DNA from: Bacillus massilioanorexius
Lineage (GTDB): Bacteria > Bacillota > Bacilli > Bacillales > DSM-1321
Assembly (NCBI RefSeq): GCF_902374955.1
Contig: NZ_CABKRX010000111.1
Span: forward strand, 5-43,470
DNA: 43,466 nt
Direction of reading: 5' to 3'
Position 1 is the first letter of the stretch; every line of letters starts with the position of its first letter. The notes under the pieces were generated by a model. The model was not told the origin of the DNA. It saw only the letters and a program-made list of their open reading frames with translations, and ran no database searches. The position numbers and the translations under genes were made by a program. Of this stretch, positions 1-8,372 are shown in pieces.

Positions 1-191
1 TTTGTTAATTTTTAGTGTTAGTGTGTAGCGACTAGGTATATTGGTGTAAGTCTTAAGAATCAATTGGAAAGTAGTGCTATAATTCATTTCTCAGTTTTTA
101 ATTGTAAAACAAAGACTATTCATAGCTCATTTGTATTTGTTAGTAACCATGAATCTGTTCAAGTCGAAGGTAATTCAAAGTACCTAGTATC
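1..191. other. left edge, no gene seen
   Basis: AT-rich sequence downstream of the lytic transglycosylase gene on the minus strand. I see no ORF with a ribosome binding site and no clear terminator hairpin. It may be spacer between yjbJ and whatever lies to the left. Confidence 0.5.
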
Positions 192-854
192 TTATGCTTG
201 GTAAGTGTTCAATACCTTCTTCACATAATTTTGTGTTTCTTTAAATGGTGGAATACCGTTATACTTGTCCACATTACCAGGACCAGCATTGTAAGCAGCT
301 AAAGCAAGCGTTGTATTTTGATCGTATTTATCTAGCATTTGCCGTAAATATTTTGCTCCAGCCATAACGTTTTCTGTTGGATCGTAAATATTTTTAACAC
401 CGAGCCATTTTGCAGTTGATGGCATTAATTGCATTAAGCCGGATGCACCAACATGGCTCGTAGCTGTTTCGTCAAAATTAGATTCATGCTTAATAATGGA
501 TGTAAGCAGTTTAGCAGGAATATTGTATTTTTCAGCTGCTTCTCCAATTAACTTTTCATATTTTTGAGCAGAACCAGTTAGTGAAATATTGGGTATCTTT
601 GGTGAAATCGTAGGATAATTTAGTGAAAAATTATTCGTATTCGATTGAGTCGTTCCATCAAGATTTTTTGCTAAGCTATTAATTGTTCCGAGTGTATTAC
701 TAATCGTTGATGTATTAGTTTGATCGTTTAGGAAGCTTAATAGTAATTGTTGAAATAACCCCGATGTAGAAGATGAATCATTACTGGTTTGATTAGTTGA
801 TAAACCTTGTAAAAATTGTAATTCTATTAGAGTTTTGATATCTTGTACGTTCAC
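192..854 (-). CDS. yjbJ: lytic transglycosylase, SLT domain (YjbJ-like)
   Basis: Likely cleaves the MurNAc-GlcNAc bond of peptidoglycan. The C-terminal half is an SLT/goose-lysozyme-like domain: IIKHESNF with the expected catalytic Glu (E130 counted from the upstream ATG), GLMQLMP, and AAYNAGPG near 192-199. The first 110 residues are Ser/Thr/Asn-rich and low complexity, with no signal peptide, as in B. subtilis YjbJ. An ATG lies at 872, but it has no ribosome binding site. A GTG at 854 is preceded by GGATGGAG at good spacing and gives a start MNVQDIKT, so I prefer it. The gene is the first of a minus-strand pair with the CYTH gene, which is separated from it by a degenerate repeat. The family call is firm; the start is less so. 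Confidence 0.88.
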   Translation of the reverse strand: MNVQDIKTLIELQFLQGLSTNQTSNDSSSTSGLFQQLLLSFLNDQTNTSTISNTLGTINSLAKNLDGTTQSNTNNFSLNYPTISPKIPNISLTGSAQKYEKLIGEAAEKYNIPAKLLTSIIKHESNFDETATSHVGASGLMQLMPSTAKWLGVKNIYDPTENVMAGAKYLRQMLDKYDQNTTLALAAYNAGPGNVDKYNGIPPFKETQNYVKKVLNTYQA

Positions 855-933
855 GTTTTCAACTCCATCCATGTAAAGAATGTATGATTAATCCATTTAT
901 AAGGACCAGTTCCGGTTTTTGAACCAAGATTAC

Positions 934-1060
934 TGTCTAGCTCCAACACCATAGCCCCTCGAGGTGATAAGCCAATCTGTCCAAAAGGTCCGAGAGCAAC
1001 CTTTTATCAGCCTTGTCTTATGATGGGCGGAGACCTCTATACAGGAGGTAGGTCACATTG
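934..1060. repeat. degenerate Bacillaceae intergenic repeat
   Basis: The block begins TGTCTAGCTCCA and continues with AGCCCCTCGAGGTGATAAGCC and a CTTATGATGGGCGG tail. It resembles, from memory, a palindromic intergenic repeat common in Bacillaceae genomes (usually starting TGTCTAGCTCCAGCGCC). This copy is diverged and has no ORF. It fills the yjbK-yjbJ gap. Confidence 0.5.
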
Positions 1061-1123
1061 GCGTTGCCAACAAGAGATACGAATTTAGCTGATGTTTCTT
1101 ATTTTATGGTGATTGTGCTTTTC

Positions 1124-1702
1124 TTATTTGAATTTTGCATTGTAGAATCGTTTTATTTTATTATCGGTTTTGCGATGTGGAATATTTAGTGATTGCAATA
1201 GATTATCAAAATATTCTTTACCTGTTGAGAAATCTGTCACTTCATACTCTAACTCAAAATCCTCGTTTCCTAAATAACTACTATGATCTAAAACAAGAAT
1301 TCCTCCTTTATAATTGATTTCAGCTCTCTTTGTGGCAAGTGAACCGAAAGAAATAAGTTGGTTGGCTGAAATGTCAAAATCTTTTTGCAAGATATTTGAA
1401 ATGGAACCATTTATACTTTTATCATTAGAAATGATAGATTGTGCTTCTGCTTCGGTTAATTCTTCATGTGTTTCTAACAACCCTTCATTATGAGGTTGCT
1501 TTAATGTTAATGTAAATGAATGATTTTTTTCTCTAATCCGTAGGGCAGATTGATGATTTTTTAAAGAAAAATCTTCAGTGTCAAAATAATGATTAATTTG
1601 ATATTTGAAGTCTTTTTCAGTTATTGAGAACTTCTCACATAAAGTACGAAATTCTTTTTCTGTAATAAGATTTTTGAATTCTATTTCTATTTCTTGTTTC
1701 AT
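1124..1702 (-). CDS. yjbK: CYTH domain protein (YjbK)
   Basis: Member of the CYTH superfamily (adenylyl cyclase/thiamine triphosphatase; tunnel-fold triphosphate-binding enzymes). The N-terminal EIEIEFK carries the ExExK signature, and alternating acidic/basic strands follow (ALRIREK, FTLTLKQP, LATKRAEI, LDHSSYLGNEDFELEYE), as expected for the beta barrel. About 192 residues, normal for YjbK. The start at MKQEIE is chosen because AAAGGATG sits six bases upstream; an ATG nine bases earlier is inside that Shine-Dalgarno. It probably hydrolyses inorganic or nucleoside triphosphate, but the substrate cannot be read from sequence. It is divergent from yjbL-relQ-nadF. Confidence 0.85.
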   Translation of the reverse strand: MKQEIEIEFKNLITEKEFRTLCEKFSITEKDFKYQINHYFDTEDFSLKNHQSALRIREKNHSFTLTLKQPHNEGLLETHEELTEAEAQSIISNDKSINGSISNILQKDFDISANQLISFGSLATKRAEINYKGGILVLDHSSYLGNEDFELEYEVTDFSTGKEYFDNLLQSLNIPHRKTDNKIKRFYNAKFK

Positions 1703-1813
1703 GGTATACATCCTTTCGAAAATGACTATATATAGAATCTTACTTCAACCTTAGGAATACGTTAAGGGATATGGTAAAATAAAATTGTTAGCTTGAGAGG
1801 GGAATTTATACAT

Positions 1814-2179
1814 ATGAGTAAAGTAATAAAACTTTTGAACACAAAGATTGAAAATAATAGATTGATTTTAAGTATCGATACAGAAAATATTACAGAATTT
1901 CATCCAACTGGCCAGATGTTAGTAGATTCTGACAATGTGGCATTTATATACATAATGGAGTATCAAAATGAGTATGTATGGTTATCACTGCCTCATGATT
2001 ATTGGGTAACGATTAATGAAGGTAGAATAAAACAACTACAAGTATTATTACAAAATAGCAAAACAAGTATTGAACTTCCGAGTTTTATGGAGGAGTTAGA
2101 TTATTTAATCGACAATATTAAAGATAATGCAAATTATGGAGAAGAAATGGTTTCTGTAGTTGAAAAAGTATTTTTGTAA
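1814..2179 (+). CDS. yjbL: YjbL, UPF0738 family
   Basis: Small acidic protein of about 121 residues with no known function, matching the UPF0738/YjbL family by position and character. It starts at MSKVIKLL, with GAGAGGGGAA upstream; an in-frame upstream start would lie inside that purine tract. No signal peptide or membrane segment. It leads the forward run with relQ, nadF and yjbO, and the gap to relQ is about 20 bases, which suggests co-transcription. Confidence 0.72.
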   Translation: MSKVIKLLNTKIENNRLILSIDTENITEFHPTGQMLVDSDNVAFIYIMEYQNEYVWLSLPHDYWVTINEGRIKQLQVLLQNSKTSIELPSFMEELDYLIDNIKDNANYGEEMVSVVEKVFL

Positions 2180-2202
2180 CAAGTTTGAGGCGGGTGCTAT
2201 AG

Positions 2203-2844
2203 ATGAACTGGGAAGATTTTCTAGCTCCATATAAACAGGCTGTAGAGGAGCTAAAGATAAAGTTAAAAGGAATGAGATCGCAATTTGAAAGAGAAAGGGT
2301 ACATTCCCCCATTGAATTTGTAACAGGGAGAGTTAAACCTGTAGCTAGTATATTGGATAAGGCTGAGAGCAAAGGCATTTCAATTGACAAACTTGACGAA
2401 GAGCTTCAAGATATAGCGGGATTACGTATGATGTGTCAGTTTGTTGACGATATAAAGATAGTGGTTGAACTCTTAAGAAATAGAAATGATTTTGAAATAG
2501 TTGAGGAACGAGACTATATTTCTCACGAAAAAAGCAGTGGCTATCGCTCTTATCATGTTGTTATTAAATACCCTGTTCAAACCATTTATGGTGAAAAAAA
2601 TATTTTAGCTGAAATTCAAATTCGTACATTAGCTATGAATTTTTGGGCTACTATTGAACATTCGCTAAATTATAAATATAAAGGTCAATTTCCACAGGAT
2701 ATAAAATTACGCTTACAGCGTGCAGCGGAAGCAGCCTATTTGCTAGATAAAGAAATGTCTGAAATTGCTCTTGAAATTCAAGAGGCACAGAGAGTTTTTT
2801 CAAGAAAGAATGATGAGGGACAGAATAAAAATAATCTTTTGTAA
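2203..2844 (+). CDS. relQ: small alarmone synthetase RelQ (YjbM)
   Basis: Single-domain (p)ppGpp synthetase that transfers pyrophosphate from ATP to GDP or GTP. RelA_SpoT synthetase motifs are visible: DIAGLRM near residues 70-76, SSGYRSYHVVIKYP, and AEIQIRTLAMNFWATIEHSLNYKYKG. At 213 residues it has no hydrolase, TGS or ACT domains, so it is a SAS1/RelQ enzyme rather than Rel. An acidic helical tail follows the catalytic core. A GAGGCGGG ribosome binding site precedes the ATG. Just upstream of nadF and yjbO, as in B. subtilis. Confidence 0.93.
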   Translation: MNWEDFLAPYKQAVEELKIKLKGMRSQFERERVHSPIEFVTGRVKPVASILDKAESKGISIDKLDEELQDIAGLRMMCQFVDDIKIVVELLRNRNDFEIVEERDYISHEKSSGYRSYHVVIKYPVQTIYGEKNILAEIQIRTLAMNFWATIEHSLNYKYKGQFPQDIKLRLQRAAEAAYLLDKEMSEIALEIQEAQRVFSRKNDEGQNKNNLL

Positions 2845-2883
2845 TGTAAGGGAAGAGAAGAACTATTCATGCAGGAGGATATT

Positions 2884-3678
2884 ATGAAATTCGCCATAAC
2901 TTCAAAGGGAGATACTAAGTCAAATACACTCATGCAAAAAATGAAAACGTACTTGCAGGATTTTGACTTAGTGTTAGATGAGGAAAAACCGGATATTGTT
3001 ATTTCTGTTGGTGGGGATGGAACACTTCTATATGCATTTCATCGATATAAACAGCGTTTAGACCAAACAGCATTTGTTGGTGTACATACTGGTCATTTAG
3101 GATTTTATGCCGATTGGACGCCTGATGAAATAGAAAAATTAGTGATTGCAATTGCAAAAACGCCCTTTCAAGTAGTTGAGTATCCGTTATTAGAGATTAT
3201 TGTTCGATACAGACATGGAGGCAGAGCTTCAAAGTATTTAGCTTTAAATGAATCGACTGTAAAAAGCGTTGAAGGAACACTTGTGATGGATGTTGAGGTC
3301 AAAGGTCAGAACTTCGAAACATTTAGAGGAGATGGCCTTTGTATCTCGACTCCTTCAGGGAGTACAGCGTATAATAAAGCGCTTGGTGGTGCGATTATAC
3401 ATCCATCCATTCGAGCTATTCAATTAGCGGAGATGGCTTCTATTAACAATCGTGTATACCGAACTGTCGGTTCGCCATTGATTTTCCCAGATCATCACAC
3501 TTGTATGTTAAGACCACCGAGTCAGAAAGATTTTATTATCACTGTAGATCATTTGCAAATTCTACAAAAGGATGTTAAATCGATTCAATATCGAGTGGCA
3601 GATGAAAAAATTCGCTTCGCTCGTTTCCGTCCTTTTCCTTTCTGGAGAAGAGTAAGAGATTCATTTATAGCTGATTAA
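2884..3678 (+). CDS. nadF: NAD kinase
   Basis: Phosphorylates NAD to NADP using ATP or polyphosphate. The signature GGDGT is at residues 43-47 (SVGGDGTLLYAF). Other conserved segments are GVHTGHLGFYADW, LALNEST, FRGDGLCISTPSGSTAYNKALGG and SPLIFPDHH. About 264 residues, normal for the family. The start is MKFAITSK, placed by the GCAGGAGGATATT upstream; a more upstream ATG lies within that Shine-Dalgarno. Part of the relQ-nadF-yjbO run. Confidence 0.95.
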   Translation: MKFAITSKGDTKSNTLMQKMKTYLQDFDLVLDEEKPDIVISVGGDGTLLYAFHRYKQRLDQTAFVGVHTGHLGFYADWTPDEIEKLVIAIAKTPFQVVEYPLLEIIVRYRHGGRASKYLALNESTVKSVEGTLVMDVEVKGQNFETFRGDGLCISTPSGSTAYNKALGGAIIHPSIRAIQLAEMASINNRVYRTVGSPLIFPDHHTCMLRPPSQKDFIITVDHLQILQKDVKSIQYRVADEKIRFARFRPFPFWRRVRDSFIAD

Positions 3679-3715
3679 TAATGTAAGAAAGATTTTAAGG
3701 ATAAAGGATTGTTTT

Positions 3716-4600
3716 ATGAAAGCATTTAAATTAACATGGACGATTCACGAGAGCCAAGATTCAAAGGTATTACGAGAATTTTTAAAAGAGCAGCATATTT
3801 CTAAAGCCGCATTGGTGGATATAAAGTTTAAAGGTGGAAGAATTGAAGTTAATGGTCAAGAAGAAAATGTTCGTTATCTGTTGAAAAGTGGAGACAATGT
3901 TGAGGTTTTCTTCCCTTTAGAAACAACAAGTGAAGGTTTATTACCAGAAAATCTCCCTTTAGATATCTTATATGAAGATGATTTTGTATTAGTTTTAAAT
4001 AAACCGCCATTTGTCAATACAATTCCATCAAGAGAGCATCCTACTGGAAGTATCGCTAATCGACTTGCTGGATATTATCAAGTAAATGAAATTCCCTCGA
4101 CAGTCCATGTTGTTACCCGTTTGGATCGAGATACTTCAGGAATAATGTTAATTGCTAAACATCGTTATATCCATCATTTATTAAGTGAACAACAAAAAGC
4201 AGCTGGAGTGAGCCGGACGTATGAAGCTCTTGTTCACGGCAAATTAGAAGGGGAAAATGATATTGAGGAGCCTATTGGAAGAAAGTCTACTAGCATCATC
4301 GAAAGAGAAGTTAGAATGGATGGTCAGTATGCTAGAACCTCATATCAAGTATTAGAAAACTATCAAGATTTCACACATGTCCAACTGAAATTATATACAG
4401 GTCGAACACATCAAATTCGTGTCCATATGGCGTATATCCATCATCCACTCCTAGGAGATGACTTATATGGGGGCTCAAGGTTATTGATTAATAGACAAGC
4501 CTTACATTGTAAGCAACTGTCTTTTATTCATCCACATACTAATGAATTGATGACATTTGACTGTGAAATGCCTGTTGACATGAAGAAGCTGATTGAATAA
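3716..4600 (+). CDS. yjbO: RluA-family pseudouridine synthase (YjbO)
   Basis: RNA pseudouridine synthase. The catalytic motif RLDRDTSG is at 135-142, with the nucleophilic Asp at 137. GRTHQIRVHMAYIHHPLLGDDLYG and the N-terminal VLNKPPFVNTIPS are also typical of RluA/RluD proteins. An S4-like segment covers roughly residues 14-65. 294 residues, full length. The exact uridine target (23S rRNA or tRNA) cannot be told. Last gene of the relQ-nadF run, with a shared terminator hairpin downstream facing prpE. Confidence 0.92.
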   Translation: MKAFKLTWTIHESQDSKVLREFLKEQHISKAALVDIKFKGGRIEVNGQEENVRYLLKSGDNVEVFFPLETTSEGLLPENLPLDILYEDDFVLVLNKPPFVNTIPSREHPTGSIANRLAGYYQVNEIPSTVHVVTRLDRDTSGIMLIAKHRYIHHLLSEQQKAAGVSRTYEALVHGKLEGENDIEEPIGRKSTSIIEREVRMDGQYARTSYQVLENYQDFTHVQLKLYTGRTHQIRVHMAYIHHPLLGDDLYGGSRLLINRQALHCKQLSFIHPHTNELMTFDCEMPVDMKKLIE

Positions 4601-4713
4601 CAAACGGCGAGGACTCTGGTTCTTGCTGTTTTTTTGAATTGAATGAAGCAGTGATTAAGTAAATAATCGAATTTTTCGCACTGAAAATTAGCAATAAACA
4701 AACAAGAATAACA

Positions 4714-4750
4714 AAAAGCACATCCATTTCATTTGGAATGTGCTTCTTTT
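4714..4750. terminator. bidirectional terminator between yjbO and prpE
   Basis: Inverted repeat AAGCACATCC / GGAATGTGCTT with a nine-base loop and one bulge. T-rich tracts lie on both sides, so it can serve the convergent yjbO and prpE genes. Confidence 0.75.
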
Positions 4751-4751
4751 G

Positions 4752-5492
4752 TTATTCATCTAAATCTCGAAACTTTTCGGATACATAAGGCATAGAGGAA
4801 GGAACGCTAACTAGTTTCATTTCAGGATAGCGTAGGGCTGTTAATTTACCACCAAATACACAGCCAGTGTCTATGTTATAGGTATTATTTAAAATGAATG
4901 GATCGATTACAGGTGTATGTCCGTATACGATTGTAGCAGAACCTTTGTAGTATTTTGCCCAATTTCGTCTTATAGGATGACCGTCAGGATGGAATTGACC
5001 CGTGATGTCACCGTATAATACGAATGTTTTTACTTTTTTATCAGTACGACCAATATAATCAGCGCGGATTCCTGCATGAGCGATAACTATTTTTCCTTCA
5101 TCCAGGACTTGATATAGAGGGCTATTTTCATATAAATCAATAAATTTATCGGATATAACTTTTTGCTCATTAGGTGAAAGACTTTTATATTCAGCTACAG
5201 TTGTTTCTAAACCATGTGTGATACTAACGTTTCTTCCTAAAAAGTAGCGGTAGAGCTTGTTACAGTGATTACCAGGGGAATAAAAGGCACGTTTTTTCTT
5301 AACGAGTTCGAAAACAATCTCGATGACTTTGATGGATTGTGGCCCTCTGTCCGTTAAATCTCCTACGAATGCGAGTTTTCTACCTTCTGGATGTATGGGA
5401 ATGCCTGAAGACCAATTATATCCGAGGGTAGTTGTTAATTGTTCAAATTCTGGGAGGCATCCATGAATATCTCCAATGATATCGATTTTCAT
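4752..5492 (-). CDS. prpE: PrpE, PPP-family phosphatase / Ap4A hydrolase
   Basis: Metallophosphatase of the PPP family. Motifs are in order: GDIHG (7-11), GDLTDRG (44-50) and GNHCNK (74-79), with later His residues in IAHAGIRAD and YGHTPV. In B. subtilis PrpE is associated with Ap4A hydrolysis and with an effect on spore germination (family knowledge). 246 residues, full length. Single minus-strand gene, with AGGAATG just before the ATG, divergent from mgtE. Confidence 0.92.
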   Translation of the reverse strand: MKIDIIGDIHGCLPEFEQLTTTLGYNWSSGIPIHPEGRKLAFVGDLTDRGPQSIKVIEIVFELVKKKRAFYSPGNHCNKLYRYFLGRNVSITHGLETTVAEYKSLSPNEQKVISDKFIDLYENSPLYQVLDEGKIVIAHAGIRADYIGRTDKKVKTFVLYGDITGQFHPDGHPIRRNWAKYYKGSATIVYGHTPVIDPFILNNTYNIDTGCVFGGKLTALRYPEMKLVSVPSSMPYVSEKFRDLDE

Positions 5493-5692
5493 TTTACATT
5501 CCTCACTTTTTACGGATATTTGTATATGGTAAATATATAGGAGCTAAAACTTGACTGACTCTTTTTTGTAGCACACCAAATGAATGCTTTACTTTATAAT
5601 ATCATTCTAATTGTGATGTTTCATTCTTCAGATATAGTGAATATTAATATAGAAGTTCATATTTGTAAAAAATTTGTGTAAGAATACAATAA

Positions 5693-5763
5693 ACTAGCGA
5701 CAAGCCCATATAGTTTTGCTAGTATAGTGAAGGTGAGTTGACTTTACATGTAAGGAAGTAAAG
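5693..5763 (+). promoter_or_regulatory. mgtE leader with two small hairpins
   Basis: Two inverted repeats lie in the mgtE leader: ACTAGC / GCTAGT (5693-5723) and CTTTAC / GTAAAG (5742-5763). They end shortly before the AGAGGAGG ribosome binding site. I looked for the M-box magnesium riboswitch core (GGTGAGGCTCC and partners) and did not find it, so this is only a candidate structured leader. Confidence 0.3.
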
Positions 5764-5788
5764 CCGCTATCCGAGAGGAGGTAATGCA

Positions 5789-7162
5789 ATGCAAGAGCAA
5801 TATGAAAAAGAAGCTCCAAAATATGATGATGAACTATTATTAACAGCATTGAAAAATGATCGGCTTGATGACTTTCGAGATGAATTTATGGAACTCCATC
5901 CATATGACCAAGCGCAGTTTTTCAAAAAATTAAATGATAAATATCGATCGAAAGTATATCTTTACCTATCTCCAGAGGAAATGGCTGAGCTGTTTGAGAA
6001 TTTAGATGAAGATGATGAAAATGTTGAAGAGATTTTATCTGAAATGAATCCTTCATATGCTGCAGATATGCTAGCAGAAATGTATACAGATGATGCTGTA
6101 GACGTTCTGAATGAACTTGATAAAGAACAAGTGGTAAGCTATTTAACGATAATGGATGATGAAGCTGCTCAGGAAATACGTGAGCTTTTACACTATGAAG
6201 AATATACAGCTGGTAGTATTATGACAACAGAATTTGTTGCCATATCTGCGAATCAGACGGTTCGCTCGGCAATGCTTATTCTGAAAAAGGAAGCTCCAGA
6301 AGCAGAAGTTATTTATTATGTGTACGTTATAGATGAAGATAAAAAACTAGTCGGTGTTATTTCTTTACGTGATTTAATCATTAGTGATGATGATACGATG
6401 ATTTCTGAAATTATGAATGATCGTGTGACGCACGTATCAGTTAGTGATGATCAGGAAGAAGTAGCACGAATGATGAAAGACTATGATTTCTTAGCTGTTC
6501 CAGTTGTCGACTTTCAAAATCACTTACTTGGGATTATTACTGTTGATGATATTATGGACGTTATGGATGAAGAAGCTTCAGATGACTATTCTAAATTAGC
6601 CGGTTTACCAGATGGTGATCGTGTAGATCGAAATCCTTTCAGCGCTGCTAGAAAAAGGTTGCCTTGGCTCATTATTTTGTTATTTTTAGGAATGCTGACG
6701 GCCAGTTTGATTGGACGTTTTGAGGATGCATTAAGTCAAAAAGCAATGCTAGCAATATTTATTCCTTTAATTGGTGGGATGGCCGGGAATTCTGGAACAC
6801 AGGCTCTAGCCGTAGCTGTTCGTGGAATTGCAACTGGAGAACTTGAAGAAGTTAGTAAGTGGAAGCTAGTCTTTAGAGAAGCAAGTACAGGGATGATTAC
6901 AGGAGCCACATGTGGTGCAATTATAGCTGGTGTCATTTATTTTTGGTATGGAGATTTATATTTAGGCATCTTGGTTGGATTCTCTATATTTGCTACGATT
7001 ATATTTGCTACCTTAGCAGGTACGCTTGTACCTTTGCTTATGCATAAAATGAAAATTGACCCTGCTGTAGCTTCCGGGCCATTTATTACAACAATTAGTG
7101 ATATTATTAGTATTTTAATTTATTTTGGCTTAGCTACACTATTGATGAGTTATTTATTATAA
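5789..7162 (+). CDS. mgtE: magnesium transporter MgtE
   Basis: Mg2+ channel. Order seen: a cytosolic acidic helical N domain (about 1-130); two CBS domains (about 145-265, starting GSIMTTEFVAIS and IMNDRVTHVSVS); a connecting helix; and five C-terminal membrane helices (about 290-457) with the conserved PLIGGMAGNSGTQALAVAVRG. In this family Mg2+ binding between the N and CBS domains closes the pore. 457 residues, full length. GAGAGGAGG precedes the ATG. In its own transcription unit, ended by a strong terminator. Confidence 0.94.
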   Translation: MQEQYEKEAPKYDDELLLTALKNDRLDDFRDEFMELHPYDQAQFFKKLNDKYRSKVYLYLSPEEMAELFENLDEDDENVEEILSEMNPSYAADMLAEMYTDDAVDVLNELDKEQVVSYLTIMDDEAAQEIRELLHYEEYTAGSIMTTEFVAISANQTVRSAMLILKKEAPEAEVIYYVYVIDEDKKLVGVISLRDLIISDDDTMISEIMNDRVTHVSVSDDQEEVARMMKDYDFLAVPVVDFQNHLLGIITVDDIMDVMDEEASDDYSKLAGLPDGDRVDRNPFSAARKRLPWLIILLFLGMLTASLIGRFEDALSQKAMLAIFIPLIGGMAGNSGTQALAVAVRGIATGELEEVSKWKLVFREASTGMITGATCGAIIAGVIYFWYGDLYLGILVGFSIFATIIFATLAGTLVPLLMHKMKIDPAVASGPFITTISDIISILIYFGLATLLMSYLL

Positions 7163-7185
7163 AAAAGAGTAATTGTCTTGTGAAT

Positions 7186-7230
7186 AAAGACGAATAAAGA
7201 TGTGAGATTACATCTTTATTCGTCTTTTTT
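7186..7230 (+). terminator. mgtE terminator
   Basis: Perfect 18-bp stem (AAAGACGAATAAAGATGT paired with its complement) with a six-base loop, followed by six Ts. Confidence 0.93.
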
Positions 7231-7420
7231 ACATTTAGATTCTGATCCGTAAGGCCCTTTGGGAAGTAGCGTGAAAAAACAATAGCTACAAGTAAGGAGA
7301 TGTGTCATGTACATGTAAAAAATGCACGGATTGGGGTCATAATGAACAATAAATAGTAACAAGTACCATATAGAAAAAAGGACGCTAAAGAAAAATTTAT
7401 TAAAAAACATAAACTCCTTC

Positions 7421-7449
7421 TTTTCAGATAACCATTTTTTAGTTATAAT
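7421..7449 (+). promoter_or_regulatory. fabI sigma-A promoter
   Basis: -10 TATAAT at 7444-7449 with a weak -35, TTTTCA, at 7421-7426 and 17-bp spacing. The predicted start point falls inside the FapR operator that follows. The rest of the stretch from 7231 to here shows no gene. Confidence 0.6.
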
Positions 7450-7453
7450 AAAT

Positions 7454-7472
7454 ATTAGTACTAGGTACTAAT
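7454..7472. promoter_or_regulatory. FapR operator of fabI
   Basis: ATTAGTACTAGGTACTAAT is a near-perfect palindrome with an 8-bp half site, matching the known FapR box of Bacillus fatty-acid genes. It lies over the predicted transcription start, where FapR would repress until malonyl-CoA releases it (family knowledge). Confidence 0.88.
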
Positions 7473-7502
7473 AACTTGTTCTAATTAGGAGGCATAGGAG
7501 AG

Positions 7503-8273
7503 ATGACTCTTTCTTTACACGGAAAAACATTTGTTGTTATGGGAGTTGCTAATAAACGTAGTATTGCTTGGGGAATTGCACGTTCATTGCATGAAGCTGG
7601 AGCAAACTTAATTTTTACATATGCAGGTGAAAGACTGGAAAAAAGTGTGAGAGAATTAGCAGGTTCTTTAGACACATCATACTCAGTGTTGCCTTGTGAT
7701 GTAACAAGTGATGAAGATATTGCAAAATGCTTTAAACAGATTAAAGAAGAAGCTAGTGTTATACATGGGGTAGCACATTGTATAGCTTTTGCTAATAAAG
7801 AAGACTTAGCTGGTGATTATTGTGAAACAAGCCGTGAAGGATTTTTATTAGCTCATAATATAAGTTCTTACTCGTTAACAGCAGTTGCAAAAGAAGCTCA
7901 ATTGCTAATGACAGAAGGCGGTAGCATTGTTACCTTAACTTACTTAGGCGGAGAACGCGTAATGCCTAACTATAATGTGATGGGAGTAGCGAAAGCATCA
8001 CTTGATGCAAGTGTAAGATATCTGGCTAGCGACCTAGGGAAAAAAGGAATTCGTGTAAATTCTATTTCTGCTGGACCGATTCGTACATTATCAGCTAAGG
8101 GTATTAGTGATTTTAATTCGATCTTAAAGGAAATCGAAGAACGTGCACCTTTACGTCGAGTAACGACACCTGAAGAAGTGGGAGATACAGCTGTATTCTT
8201 ATTTAGTGATATGTCACGAGGAATTACTGGAGAAAATCTTCATGTTGATTCAGGATATCATATTTTAGGATAA
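7503..8273 (+). CDS. fabI: enoyl-[ACP] reductase FabI
   Basis: NADH/NADPH-dependent reduction of trans-2-enoyl-ACP, the last step of fatty-acid elongation. SDR fold with the FabI nucleotide motif GVANKRSIAWGIA (14-26). The catalytic residues fall at Y147, Y157 and K164 (YLGGERVMPNYNVMGVAK), the expected spacing. RTLSAKGI is the substrate-binding loop. 256 residues. AGGAGG precedes the ATG. A FapR box over the promoter supports lipid-responsive control. Confidence 0.96.
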   Translation: MTLSLHGKTFVVMGVANKRSIAWGIARSLHEAGANLIFTYAGERLEKSVRELAGSLDTSYSVLPCDVTSDEDIAKCFKQIKEEASVIHGVAHCIAFANKEDLAGDYCETSREGFLLAHNISSYSLTAVAKEAQLLMTEGGSIVTLTYLGGERVMPNYNVMGVAKASLDASVRYLASDLGKKGIRVNSISAGPIRTLSAKGISDFNSILKEIEERAPLRRVTTPEEVGDTAVFLFSDMSRGITGENLHVDSGYHILG

Positions 8274-8282
8274 ACCATAGTT

Positions 8283-8320
8283 GGAAGCTACTCAATCAAA
8301 CGGTTGGGTAGCTTCCTTTA
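8283..8320 (+). terminator. fabI terminator
   Basis: GGAAGCTAC paired with GTAGCTTCC around a TCAA/TTGG-containing loop, then TTTATAAA. It separates fabI from degV. Confidence 0.78.
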
Positions 8321-8372
8321 TAAATCAGATAAATTTAAATATTATCGGGATTTTGACATCAGGAGAGATATA

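Noticed and set aside
5500..5788. M-box or other riboswitch before mgtE
   Set aside because: The conserved core sequences were not found; only small hairpins are visible.
7216..7410. 64-codon minus-strand hydrophobic ORF before fabI
   Set aside because: It begins within the intergenic AT-rich region and ends in the mgtE terminator, with no ribosome binding site.
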